14,701 nt of DNA, taken from positions 1-14,701 of the forward strand of contig JAQVEI010000013.1 of assembly GCA_028697695.1 (NCBI GenBank). Reading direction: 5' to 3'. Each line of letters starts with the position of its first letter. Position 1 is the first letter of the stretch. Position numbers and translations under genes: made by a program. This DNA comes from Lentimicrobiaceae bacterium. Its GTDB lineage: Bacteria > Bacteroidota > Bacteroidia > Bacteroidales > Lentimicrobiaceae. This document shows positions 1 through 7,356 of the stretch, in pieces. The notes under the pieces are model-generated. The model was given only the letters and a program-made list of their open reading frames with translations. It did no database searches and was not told where the DNA came from.

Positions 1-571
1 GCAGGTAACTGGAATAGAACCGTATTGAATCCTCAACAAGCAGAATTACCTGCACCCCCACAACTTTCACATCGTTATCTGCATTCATGCGGTCTTCTAT
101 CAACTTGATGATAGCCAGCAGTATATCAGCATTGCCCAGCCAGCTAAACACATAATCTATAGCCGAAGTATCTTCAGTAGCAAGGGTGAGCGAAACTTCT
201 CTTGAAAAAGAAGTCAGCACCACTATGGGCTTATCCGGATAGCTGGCCTTTATCCGTCGGGCCGAATCAAAATTCTCAGCTTTGCCCATGCTAAGCATGG
301 TAATGATTAAATTTACATTCTGAGTGCGCAAAACCTCCATAGCTTCTTCTTCTGAAGCAACCTGAATAAATTGCGGCGGATACCTCAAATTTAAAGATAC
401 ATACTCCACAAAAAGTTGCTCATCAATACGACCATCTCCTTCAAGAATAAAAGAGTCGTAGTTGCTGGCAATAAGAAGCACATTATAAATCCGCTTCTTC
501 ATCAGATTGCTGAAGGCAGTGTCGTCAAAATAAAATTTTCGGGTAAGCAGGCTATTGGGAGAGTCGGGCAT
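1..571 (-). CDS. PEP/pyruvate-binding family protein with tandem receiver domains, N-terminal part (truncated by window edge)
   Basis: The frame runs from ATG at 571 to the window edge without a stop, giving 190 visible residues; an in-frame stop at 584-586 makes 571 the most upstream ATG. The N-terminus (MPDSPNSLL..., then KKRIYNVLLIASNYDSF at about 25-41) resembles, from memory, a Bacteroidota family of roughly 1000-residue proteins with receiver domains followed by a PEP/pyruvate-binding (PPDK-like) domain. Residues 28-165 look like a receiver fold, but the acidic pocket is replaced (VLLIAS for the usual VDD/VED), the phosphoacceptor position in NLIITML is Met, and the conserved Lys near IDYVFSWLG is missing, so it is probably a pseudo-receiver. 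A second, apparently normal receiver starts at 175 (VILLVEDS). The enzymatic part is off the window, so function rests on family memory. The gene is transcribed leftwards and away from the rest of the window by a gap of 354 bases. Confidence 0.8.
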   Translation of the reverse strand, partial: MPDSPNSLLTRKFYFDDTAFSNLMKKRIYNVLLIASNYDSFILEGDGRIDEQLFVEYVSLNLRYPPQFIQVASEEEAMEVLRTQNVNLIITMLSMGKAENFDSARRIKASYPDKPIVVLTSFSREVSLTLATEDTSAIDYVFSWLGNADILLAIIKLIEDRMNADNDVKVVGVQVILLVEDSIRFYSSYL

Positions 572-612
572 AAAGACGTCTTTTTATTTGTGGTTAAAAG
601 GTAGCCAATATA

Positions 613-620
613 CAAATTTA
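613..620 (-). promoter_or_regulatory. Putative -7 promoter element for the left-edge gene
   Basis: On the minus strand this reads TAAATTTG, an exact match to the Bacteroidota -7 consensus TAnnTTTG. It lies 41 bases upstream of the ATG at 571, which would give a leader of about 35 nt. No clear TTTG/TTG -33 element is present at the usual 19-21 base spacing, so the call rests on one box and its position. Confidence 0.45.
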
Positions 621-765
621 GTCAAAAATTATTATTGCCTTACAGGATGTCTCAACGGTTGTAATAATTTTTATTCAATGCTATACGCGGTAAATAAGTG
701 AATACATGTTCAATGATGAAGCACTGAACTGATGTTGACCGAATTTAAACCCGGCTCCCTTCTAT

Positions 766-827
766 CACCTCACCCTGCCCCCTTCACCTCATCTACGCCC
801 TTCTCCTAAAGTAGTAAGGGGTGAGGT
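766..827. repeat. Imperfect inverted repeat in the gene-free stretch 572-925
   Basis: ACCTCACCC at 767-775 is the reverse complement of GGGTGAGGT at 819-827, separated by 43 bases that hold a second CACCTCAT-like copy at 785-792, complementary to ATGAGG at 841-846. The C-rich block stands out from the AT-rich surroundings. It resembles small intergenic repeat elements dispersed in some Bacteroidota genomes, but no second full copy is present in this window. There is no coding potential here. Apart from this repeat, the promoter at 613-620 and the terminator at 869-902, I see nothing in 572-925. Confidence 0.4.
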
Positions 828-868
828 AGAGAACAGTGAAATGAGGCATCATTTTTTCCAATCTTAAA

Positions 869-902
869 ATAAAAAAAAGACCGACTCGATTTGGAGACGG
901 CC
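869..902 (-). terminator. Rho-independent terminator behind the repeat protein
   Basis: Read on the minus strand, GGCCGTCTC (902-894) pairs with GAGTCGGTC (887-879) with one G-U pair and one mismatch, around a 6-base loop. It is followed directly by a run of eight T (878-871). It starts 24 bases after the TAA stop at 926-928, the expected place for the terminator of that gene. Confidence 0.75.
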
Positions 903-925
903 TCTTCATATTCAGCTACAGGAAG

Positions 926-3900
926 TTATGGAGTTATTACAGATACAAAATTTGCCGAATTATTGTCAATCAAAGTTAAATCATTGGTATCAATAACTCC
1001 ATCGCCATTTGTATCCGGATTGCGGTATCCTACGGCGAAGTCTGCCGCTTCGTTATCTACCGGGGTCATATCACTGGAATCAACCACTCCATCCTGATTT
1101 ACATCACCTCCATACAGGGCATAATATCCATCATTGGTTTGTGCCAGGTTGTTTCCATATGCTTTGGAGGGTTGATCAAAGCTGTAAGCAACATTTTGAC
1201 TGCTAAACGAAACGGGGCTGGCACTCACAGTAACAACTCCACTGCGATGCTGAACTGACAGGTAATAACTGCCGGTAAAGTTACCCGGAACAGTAAATGA
1301 AACGGTACCATTGACATTCAGCAGCGCTCCATGCCGGGTAAACACAACGTTGGAATAATTGCTGTTGTCATGCAGACTAATGGTAACCTGATCGGCAATA
1401 TTCGATCCGAAAACGGGATTTGAATTGCCATCCAGAGATGCGCGCATCACTCCACCTGAGAGATACAACCCCTGGAGCAGGAAGTTCATGCTTACCATGC
1501 GGGTAGGATTTGCAGGTGTATTGATATATATGGAACGGGAATTCCCGCTACTGCCACTGCGGTAGTATTGTCCTTCATAGGCGCTTGTCACCGGATTCAA
1601 AAAGGTCAACACCTGAGAAGTGGCTCCTGAAAAATTAGGATTTCCTACTAAACTGCCTGAGGGTCCAAACCAATTGCCCGTACCAGTATTGTTGGCATCC
1701 AGTAAAAGCCTCCCTGAAATGGTGTTGTTCAAATAAACATATTGATCCGCTGCACCATCAAGGGTAGTTTGGTAATTGGTCCAGGTGCCATTGTTTGTAA
1801 TATCTCCAAGAATGATTAAAGAAAAGTAGTAATTACTATTGGAAACAGAACCATTGTTTTCCAGATCGCCTGACACAGTAACTGAATAGCTATTATTTCC
1901 ATAATTTCTAAAAGTACCATGATTTATAATATTGGCATCAAAACTCACTCCGCCGGCTGCCTGGAAAACCCCATATAAAGAAACGTTGGTGGTGAATTGT
2001 GTACTGAAACAATAACCTGCCAAAGTATTGAAATGAATATCATTTCCACCAATAATTACATCTCCAAAACTACCGTTAAGTATGGCCAATTGACCCTCAT
2101 CAGGTAAAGTAAGCAATGCTCCGCCCAGATCTACCGAAGTGCCATCAAAAGTCAAATCGGTCGTGGCAATGATATTTCCATTCGCAACAGATTTATTTAA
2201 AACAGCTCCTTCAAAGCGTTTGGTCATGGAAAGGTTGCGATTGTTTGTCCCGGTAAGAGTGGTTGTTCTATTTTTCCAAATACCGTTGTTCGACACATTC
2301 CCTGAAACGTTTACAGTTAAATAATAGATACCGTTTTTTATTGTACCATTATTGGTTATGCTTCCATCAATTGTCAGGGTATAAAGATTCGAGGAATGAT
2401 TTTGTACCACGGCGTTATTGACGACATTATTTTTGAAGGTATTTCCAACTGCAATTAACAAAATGCCTTCAAGATGCAGTTCAGGTACATCCGCTGTTAT
2501 GTATGACAAATAAGCATTATCAGAGATTAGGCTTATAGGGGTAGGTGAGTTAGAGAAAAATACAGCTTTATCAAAATAACCTCCTGTAAGTGATATTGAT
2601 GTGCCTGAATTAAACTGCAAGGTATCATTATTGAAATTTATTTTTGTATTGACAAAACCAATAGCTGATGTTGCCTTTACCAAACCAGGTGATGCTGATT
2701 TTGTCAGATTTGAACCGGTGAAAGCCTGACTCATGGATAACTCCTGATTACCCATCCCATTAAGAACCGTACTGTAATTCTCCCAGGAGCCATTATTGGT
2801 TAAATTCCCCGAAACATTTACAGTTAAATTATATACATTATTTTTTATTGTGCCATTATTGGTTATGCTTCCATCAATTGTCAGGGTATAATGATTCGAG
2901 GTATGATTTTGCATCACGGCATTATTTATCAAATGCGTTTTAAAGTTGTTCCCATATAGAAAAAGTACGCTTCCACCAAATTCAGTTTGCGGTGCTGTTA
3001 TGGCTGTGTTTTCCATAAGAAAATTATCGCTGCCAAAAAGTTGAATTGCCGGTAAAGATGTCTTAAACAACGTAATATTGGAAAGTCTTCCGCCCTGCAT
3101 CGTGATGCTGTTTCCTGAGGTAAACTCCAGCGTATCATAGGAAAAGTCAATATTGGTGTTTTTAAATGACAAATTACTCGTCGCCAGTACGCGGCCTGAA
3201 GCCATGTTTCTTGAAAATAAGGTTCCCGAAAATGGTTGAGTCATAGAAAGAGCTTGATTTCCGGTGCCATTTAAGACAGTAGAATAATTTTGCCAGGTTC
3301 CGTTGTTGGATACATTCCCGGATATGTATATGGTAAAATTATAAATACCATTTTGAATGGTATCATTATTGGTCAGGTTACCGGCTATGGTCAGGTTATA
3401 CAAATTATAATTAGTATTTCTTAGCTTACCATTATTGATTATATTGTTTTTGAATACATTGTTGCTTCCATTGATAAGCAGTTCTCCATAAAATGACGTT
3501 TCAGGTGAATCAATGTTAAGTGCTGTCAAATATGTACCATTGCCTCCTGTAAATTGAATACCGGGCATAGCAGACTTATAAAAAACTCCATTGGAAACAT
3601 TTCCTCCGATGAGACTGAGTTTATTTCCAGCACCAAACTCAAGAGTGTCAGCATTTAGGGTAATAGCTGTACCCTGAAAGCTTAAATCAGTTTGTGCTAT
3701 AATTCTGCCAGGGCCGGCTGTTCTAATCAAACTACCCATTTGTAAAAGTGGAACAGATGCTATCTCCTGATTGCCAGTTCCCGATAAATAGAGCGCGCCG
3801 TTGGTCATAGAGCCGCTATTATTCACATTCCCTTTAACATAGATGGTGAGGGTATAACTATTTCCGTTTTTTATTACCCCCTGATTGGTCAAACTGCCGT

Positions 3901-4183
3901 TAACATTCAAAGTATAATGATTAGCCGGCCAGTGCTGAAGCACACCATTACTTTGAACAGTAATATTGTTACACTGCGATGATCCCTCTACGTTTACCGT
4001 AGAGGCAATAATAACATTATCACCCGGCCCGGGAATATTTCCTCCTATCCAGGTTGCCGGGTTATTCCAATTGCCCCCCGCGGGTGCCGAAGTTATTTGT
4101 GGATATGCCATTAAAGGGACAGACAGAAATAAGGCCAAAGCCATAACCCAGGCATAATAACTTTGTGTACATGTGTTTTTCAT
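926..4183 (-). CDS. Large secreted repeat protein with C-terminal dockerin-like calcium loops
   Basis: A protein of 1085 residues with unknown function. Residues 1-26 form a Sec signal peptide (hydrophobic core AWVMALALFLSVPLMA; likely cleavage after Ala26). Residues 36-60 (GNWNNPATWIGG then PGPGDNVII) are the opening motif of many Bacteroidota beta-helix-type surface proteins. Residues ~74-830 hold about 4.5 copies of a ~170-residue repeat; the aligned GTGNQ/GMGNQ positions fall at 137, 308, 478, ~647 (degenerate) and ~812. Each unit combines xxLTIxGSxTNNGTIKN and VSGNxxNNGxWxNYSTxLNG strands, suggesting stacked beta-strands. Residues ~895-1024 are a beta-sandwich-like linker. Two calcium loops follow: D1027-N1029-D1031-D1035-D1038 and D1057-N1059-D1061-D1065-D1068. 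The protein stops 17 residues later, with no recognisable type IX secretion C-terminal domain, no LPXTG motif and no lipobox. It is likely extracellular: an adhesin, matrix or binding protein. It is separated from maf by 264 bases and so is probably its own transcript. Confidence 0.9.
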   Translation of the reverse strand: MKNTCTQSYYAWVMALALFLSVPLMAYPQITSAPAGGNWNNPATWIGGNIPGPGDNVIIASTVNVEGSSQCNNITVQSNGVLQHWPANHYTLNVNGSLTNQGVIKNGNSYTLTIYVKGNVNNSGSMTNGALYLSGTGNQEIASVPLLQMGSLIRTAGPGRIIAQTDLSFQGTAITLNADTLEFGAGNKLSLIGGNVSNGVFYKSAMPGIQFTGGNGTYLTALNIDSPETSFYGELLINGSNNVFKNNIINNGKLRNTNYNLYNLTIAGNLTNNDTIQNGIYNFTIYISGNVSNNGTWQNYSTVLNGTGNQALSMTQPFSGTLFSRNMASGRVLATSNLSFKNTNIDFSYDTLEFTSGNSITMQGGRLSNITLFKTSLPAIQLFGSDNFLMENTAITAPQTEFGGSVLFLYGNNFKTHLINNAVMQNHTSNHYTLTIDGSITNNGTIKNNVYNLTVNVSGNLTNNGSWENYSTVLNGMGNQELSMSQAFTGSNLTKSASPGLVKATSAIGFVNTKINFNNDTLQFNSGTSISLTGGYFDKAVFFSNSPTPISLISDNAYLSYITADVPELHLEGILLIAVGNTFKNNVVNNAVVQNHSSNLYTLTIDGSITNNGTIKNGIYYLTVNVSGNVSNNGIWKNRTTTLTGTNNRNLSMTKRFEGAVLNKSVANGNIIATTDLTFDGTSVDLGGALLTLPDEGQLAILNGSFGDVIIGGNDIHFNTLAGYCFSTQFTTNVSLYGVFQAAGGVSFDANIINHGTFRNYGNNSYSVTVSGDLENNGSVSNSNYYFSLIILGDITNNGTWTNYQTTLDGAADQYVYLNNTISGRLLLDANNTGTGNWFGPSGSLVGNPNFSGATSQVLTFLNPVTSAYEGQYYRSGSSGNSRSIYINTPANPTRMVSMNFLLQGLYLSGGVMRASLDGNSNPVFGSNIADQVTISLHDNSNYSNVVFTRHGALLNVNGTVSFTVPGNFTGSYYLSVQHRSGVVTVSASPVSFSSQNVAYSFDQPSKAYGNNLAQTNDGYYALYGGDVNQDGVVDSSDMTPVDNEAADFAVGYRNPDTNGDGVIDTNDLTLIDNNSANFVSVITP
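1694..3964 (-). repeat. About 4.5 tandem coding repeats of ~510 bp inside the surface protein
   Basis: The protein repeat has a period of 165-171 residues (spacing of the GNQ-like motif 171, 170, ~169, ~165). Most copies have diverged at the DNA level. Units three and four keep near-identical stretches: 2301-2420 and 2808-2927 align without gaps at an exact offset of 507 bases, with about 15 differences in 120, and share a 39-base identical core (2346-2384 and 2853-2891). This indicates recent duplication or gene conversion between neighbouring units. Confidence 0.8.
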
Positions 4184-4447
4184 AGCGCTTATGTTTGTTG
4201 TTGATAATATTCAACACATGAACAGATAAAAAAGACGAGAAAAAATCAGAATTAACAATAAATTAACACTTTTATATTTTAAATTTAAGTGCTCTATCAC
4301 AGTGCATATCAGCTTAGTACGCACCATTCAAATGCAGATTTTAAATATACGTAAATTATCTTTACATAACTAAAATGTAAAAACTGTTGTGAATAAAGAA
4401 AGTTAAAATTTATTATTAGCGGGGTGTAAAAAATTTAAAGTCAGTCA
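4184..4447. other. AT-rich intergenic stretch upstream of the surface-protein gene
   Basis: 264 AT-rich bases with no open frame of note. A short hairpin, TGTTGA (4199-4204) / TCAACA (4211-4216) with a 6-base loop, lies 16 bases upstream of the surface-protein start, in the expected 5' leader. I found no exact TAnnTTTG box on the minus strand and no clear terminator for maf, so the transcript boundary here is unresolved. Confidence 0.4.
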
Positions 4448-5041
4448 TCATGGTTCACAAAATCGCTTTAGCTCCATATATAGCTTTTGCACCGGCAATC
4501 CAATCACGTTGGTATATGAACCCATTATTTTTTCAACACCTATAAAACCAATCCACTCCTGAATGCCATAGGCACCTGCTTTATCAAAAGGCTTATAAGT
4601 ATTCACATAAAAAACAATTTCTTCGGATGTAAGTGTGCGAAAGGTTACTGCAGTCTCCACATTAAATATTCTCACTTTATCTCTGGTTTTTAAGCATACG
4701 CCGGTTGACACCAGGTGAGTGTTTCCCGACAACTGCTGCAACATAGCCATTGCCTCTGCGCCATCTTTAGGTTTTCCAATGGATTTGGCACCCAGCCAAA
4801 CCATAGTATCGGCTGTAATAATCAACGAATTTTCAGGCAGGTCATCAAAACTGAAAGCTTCTGCTTTTTTCGCGGCTATATACATGGAAACCTTATCTCT
4901 TTCGAGATAATCGGGATAGGTTTCCCCGGTGGGAATAACCCGTACTTCAAAGTTGATGCCGGCTTCTTTCAACAGCATTTGTCTGCGGGGTGAATTAGAA
5001 GCAAGAATAATGTGATAAGGGAAAGAGTAAGGATGCTTCAT
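4448..5041 (-). CDS. maf: Maf-like nucleotide pyrophosphatase (dTTP/UTP type)
   Basis: A complete Maf/HAM1-superfamily protein of 197 residues, the usual length. It should hydrolyse non-canonical or excess nucleoside triphosphates to the monophosphate plus pyrophosphate in the cytoplasm; Maf proteins are also linked to septum control. Visible hallmarks are the N-terminal phosphate-binding motif ASNSPRR (14-20), the catalytic-Asp motif ITADTMV (75-81, Asp78), KPFDKAGAYGIQ (150-161) and GSYTNVIGLPV (174-184). The Gln in AYGIQ fits the YhdE (dTTPase/UTPase) subfamily better than the m7GTP-specific YceF type, as I recall the distinction. It starts 5 bases after the ubiA-like stop codon, so it is almost certainly translated from the same message and is probably the last gene of that run. 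Confidence 0.95.
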   Translation of the reverse strand: MKHPYSFPYHIILASNSPRRQMLLKEAGINFEVRVIPTGETYPDYLERDKVSMYIAAKKAEAFSFDDLPENSLIITADTMVWLGAKSIGKPKDGAEAMAMLQQLSGNTHLVSTGVCLKTRDKVRIFNVETAVTFRTLTSEEIVFYVNTYKPFDKAGAYGIQEWIGFIGVEKIMGSYTNVIGLPVQKLYMELKRFCEP

Positions 5042-5046
5042 AAGTT

Positions 5047-6015
5047 TTAACCCAGCGCCATTGAGAAAGGCTGCAATCCGAGGACTCCGGCAACCATCAT
5101 TATTTTAAAAACCAGGCTGATCGATTTATACTCTTCAGGTTTTCCTGACCTCATCACCCTGTATAATACAAAAATCAATAGCGGTACCACAGTAATCAGG
5201 TAATATGCCATGGGTATGTTCAATCCTTTGTTAAAAAGCCACATCAGGGCCCAAATCATGAAGCCTAAAGTTAACACAGTAAAGCCCAACAACCAATTCC
5301 TGGATATTTTTATCCCGTATTTTATGGGTAAGGTATTGTAACCCGCCTTCAGATCTCCGGGTATATCCTGCATATCCTTGGCCAATTCACGACACAATGA
5401 AACCAGGAATGCAAATCCGGCATAAAACAGGAATATTTTATTGATAAAGTTCAGACTGGAAGACAACTGAACGAAAATATCCGGCTGATTTAAAAGAGCA
5501 AAAAACTCAAACAACCAAACTACCATCACTACCATGGCCGACATAAATGCTATCGCCAGATTTCCCCACAGCACGGTGTTTTTATACCGGGACGAATACA
5601 GAACAAGCAAGACCATCATTAATGGAAAAATGAGACTTAATCGCCATGAATGCGTCTGTAATCCCAGATAAACACCTCCGGCCAGAGCCATCGCATTGAG
5701 TATCAGATTGTATTTTATTGCTAGTCTACGTCTGAATATCCGGCCCAATATCATTATGTCAGGATGGTTAATCCTATCGGCCCGCAAATCAAAATAATCA
5801 TTGATAATATAACCAGCTGCTGCTATGGCCACCGTAACACCCACCAATAACCAAAACAGCGCGTTGCTGAGCGCAGGCTCAAGTCCCGACTTCGAATAGA
5901 TAAGTTGAATTACCGCGTATCCCAGAAGAAACTGAGTTAAAATGATGACCACCAAATTGGGCCACCGTATCAATTGCAGAAAAAAACAGAACCTCCGGAT
6001 GAATGTGTATTTCAT
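5047..6015 (-). CDS. UbiA-family prenyltransferase (geranylgeranylglycerol-phosphate geranylgeranyltransferase-like)
   Basis: An integral membrane prenyltransferase of about 322 residues. Several hydrophobic segments surround the two Asp-rich motifs that bind the Mg2+-prenyl diphosphate: NDYFDLRAD (72-80) and KDMQDIPGD (213-221), followed by TLPIKYG. The first is followed by INHPD and RIFRRR, the usual UbiA pattern. Bacteroidota homologues are commonly annotated as geranylgeranylglycerol-phosphate geranylgeranyltransferase; the acceptor could instead be a quinone precursor or another aromatic, and sequence alone does not decide. The frame stays open to an ATG at 6057, inside the upstream phosphatase gene, but the ATG at 6015 avoids that 31-base overlap, leaves an 11-base gap, and starts just ahead of the basic first segment typical of the family. 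It is flanked by kdsC-like and maf genes in one tight run. Confidence 0.88.
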   Translation of the reverse strand: MKYTFIRRFCFFLQLIRWPNLVVIILTQFLLGYAVIQLIYSKSGLEPALSNALFWLLVGVTVAIAAAGYIINDYFDLRADRINHPDIMILGRIFRRRLAIKYNLILNAMALAGGVYLGLQTHSWRLSLIFPLMMVLLVLYSSRYKNTVLWGNLAIAFMSAMVVMVVWLFEFFALLNQPDIFVQLSSSLNFINKIFLFYAGFAFLVSLCRELAKDMQDIPGDLKAGYNTLPIKYGIKISRNWLLGFTVLTLGFMIWALMWLFNKGLNIPMAYYLITVVPLLIFVLYRVMRSGKPEEYKSISLVFKIMMVAGVLGLQPFSMALG

Positions 6016-6026
6016 TTCCAAAATCT

Positions 6027-6548
6027 TTACCAATGAAATGCATTTCCATTCAACCACTTCCCCTGTAGCTTCATTACCTGCTCAATAACATCGCGTACGC
6101 AGCCTTCACCGCCTTTAAAATGAGATATATAACGGCTAATATCTTTGATTTCCTGAGCTGCATCAGCAGGACATACCGGCATGCCTACCATTTTCATCAC
6201 ATTATAGTCCGGAATATCATCGCCCATATATAATATTTCTTCTTTTTGCAGATTATTCAAAGTCATGTACTCCTTGAAGACAGCTACTTTATCGGGTACG
6301 CCCAGAAATACATCTTTAAGGTTCAAGGCATTACATCTATGACGCATAGATTCCGAGAAACCGCCTGAAATAATTACCACCCTGTAACCGGATTTCACGG
6401 CAAGTTGCAGCGCATATCCATCTTTTACGTTTCCTGCACGTAAATGGTCGCCTGAGGTGGAAATTATCACCACTCCGTTGGTCATTACACCATCATAATC
6501 AAATATCATGGTGGTGATTCCCGCAAGATCTTCTTTGTAATTATTCAT
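6027..6548 (-). CDS. kdsC: KdsC-type HAD phosphatase (3-deoxy-D-manno-octulosonate 8-phosphate phosphatase)
   Basis: A 173-residue HAD-superfamily phosphatase without a large cap domain, the KdsC size and layout. It should dephosphorylate Kdo-8-phosphate to Kdo in the cytoplasm, feeding the LPS inner core. The motifs are in order: nucleophile FDYDGVMTNG (Asp17, Asp19), Ser61 in IISGG (motif II), Lys87 in GVPDKV (motif III), MGDDIPD (Asp110, Asp111; motif IV), and the C-terminal KGGEGCVRD (145-153) that reaches a neighbouring active site in KdsC tetramers. Its start overlaps the end of the DUF2520 gene by 8 bases, implying translational coupling. Closely related HAD enzymes, such as the phosphatase part of acylneuraminate cytidylyltransferases, are an alternative, but the stand-alone size favours KdsC. 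No kdsA or kdsB is visible in the window. Confidence 0.88.
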   Translation of the reverse strand: MNNYKEDLAGITTMIFDYDGVMTNGVVIISTSGDHLRAGNVKDGYALQLAVKSGYRVVIISGGFSESMRHRCNALNLKDVFLGVPDKVAVFKEYMTLNNLQKEEILYMGDDIPDYNVMKMVGMPVCPADAAQEIKDISRYISHFKGGEGCVRDVIEQVMKLQGKWLNGNAFHW

Positions 6549-7350
6549 TTTTCATTTCTTTTTTTTGTAGCAATTGAATGAGTTCACTAAACAAACGATA
6601 TATTTCTGTTCCTCCGGCATCATTGGTCAACATATCAAGATGCTTATTCATTATTCGTTTATCGCCCCTTACGGCAGGGCCAGTCTGCAACTGAACCGGT
6701 TCTTTACAATTGAGCCTTTTGGCGGTCTCTTTAATCAGGGGCAGCAAGATAGAGGGTTCCACTCCGGATTGCCTCAATATATCGAATGCACGCGCATAAA
6801 GATGATTGGTAAAATTAGAGGCAAAAACTGCCCCCAGGTGTATTATAGCCCTTTGGGCAGAAGTTATCTGTCGTACATCATCAGAAATAAGGCGTGCCAG
6901 ACCTTCAAGTGCATGAGTTATATGCTCATTCCCCCCTTCGATGCAAACCGGAATTTCTTTAAAATTAAGAGTAGCATCGCGGGTAAAACTTTGCAATGGA
7001 TAAAACACACCGGCGTTTAAACCGGTTTGCAGCAAATCGTCCAAAGCTGTACTGCCCGATGTATGTATCACCAGGCCTGAAAAATTATTATTGCTGGCCA
7101 ACCGCTCTGCTACATCAAGGATTACATCGTCAGGAAGTGTTAAAAAAACAGCATCTGCGCTCTTGTCAATCACTGAAATATCAGTTGATGCATCAGCATT
7201 CAGCATCGTTGCAAGCCTTTGGGCTTTAGGCTGATTTCGGCTTATGATGTGCTGTATCCTGATGCCGGCTTTAAATAAGGCCGGTGCCAGATTATATGCA
7301 ACATTCCCGGCTCCTATAAAAGAAACCTGTTTTATTGAAACAACTTCCAT
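6541..7350 (-). CDS. Rossmann-fold oxidoreductase-like protein with DUF2520 domain
   Basis: About 269 residues. The N-terminal half is an NAD(P)-binding Rossmann domain (VSFIGAGNVAYNLAPAL, with the GxGxxA dinucleotide loop). The C-terminal half is the helical DUF2520 domain, recognised by FYPLQSFTRD, HLGAVFASNFTNHLY and TGPAVRGD. The family looks like 6-phosphogluconate- or ketopantoate-type reductases; some relatives are, as I recall, alternative ketopantoate reductases (PanG), but no pan genes are nearby and the substrate here is unknown. A longer frame begins with TTG at 7359. The ATG at 7350 is preferred because it places the Rossmann loop at the usual distance. It lies 35 bases after ccmF and overlaps kdsC by 8 bases. 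A TAAATTTG box at 7357-7364 sits immediately before this start. Confidence 0.85.
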   Translation of the reverse strand: MEVVSIKQVSFIGAGNVAYNLAPALFKAGIRIQHIISRNQPKAQRLATMLNADASTDISVIDKSADAVFLTLPDDVILDVAERLASNNNFSGLVIHTSGSTALDDLLQTGLNAGVFYPLQSFTRDATLNFKEIPVCIEGGNEHITHALEGLARLISDDVRQITSAQRAIIHLGAVFASNFTNHLYARAFDILRQSGVEPSILLPLIKETAKRLNCKEPVQLQTGPAVRGDKRIMNKHLDMLTNDAGGTEIYRLFSELIQLLQKKEMKNE

Positions 7351-7356
7351 AGCAGG

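Noticed and set aside
416..604. 62-codon plus-strand frame near the left edge
   Set aside because: Antisense to the well-supported left-edge receiver protein; no motif in it.
1694..3964. CRISPR-like array suggested by repeated DNA
   Set aside because: Repeats are ~507 bases apart, in frame, diverged, and clearly coding repeats of one protein; no short repeat-spacer pattern or cas gene is present.
4169..4183. Cys5 of the surface protein as a lipoprotein cysteine
   Set aside because: It precedes the hydrophobic core and has no lipobox (L-[AS]-[GA]-C); the signal peptide looks like type I.
6016..6057. Longer ubiA-like frame from ATG 6057
   Set aside because: It would overlap the end of kdsC by 31 bases and add 14 residues outside the usual family start; ATG 6015 gives a normal operon gap.
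6574..7020. 148-codon plus-strand open frame opposite the DUF2520 gene
   Set aside because: Antisense to clearly conserved DUF2520 motifs, with no recognisable protein features of its own.
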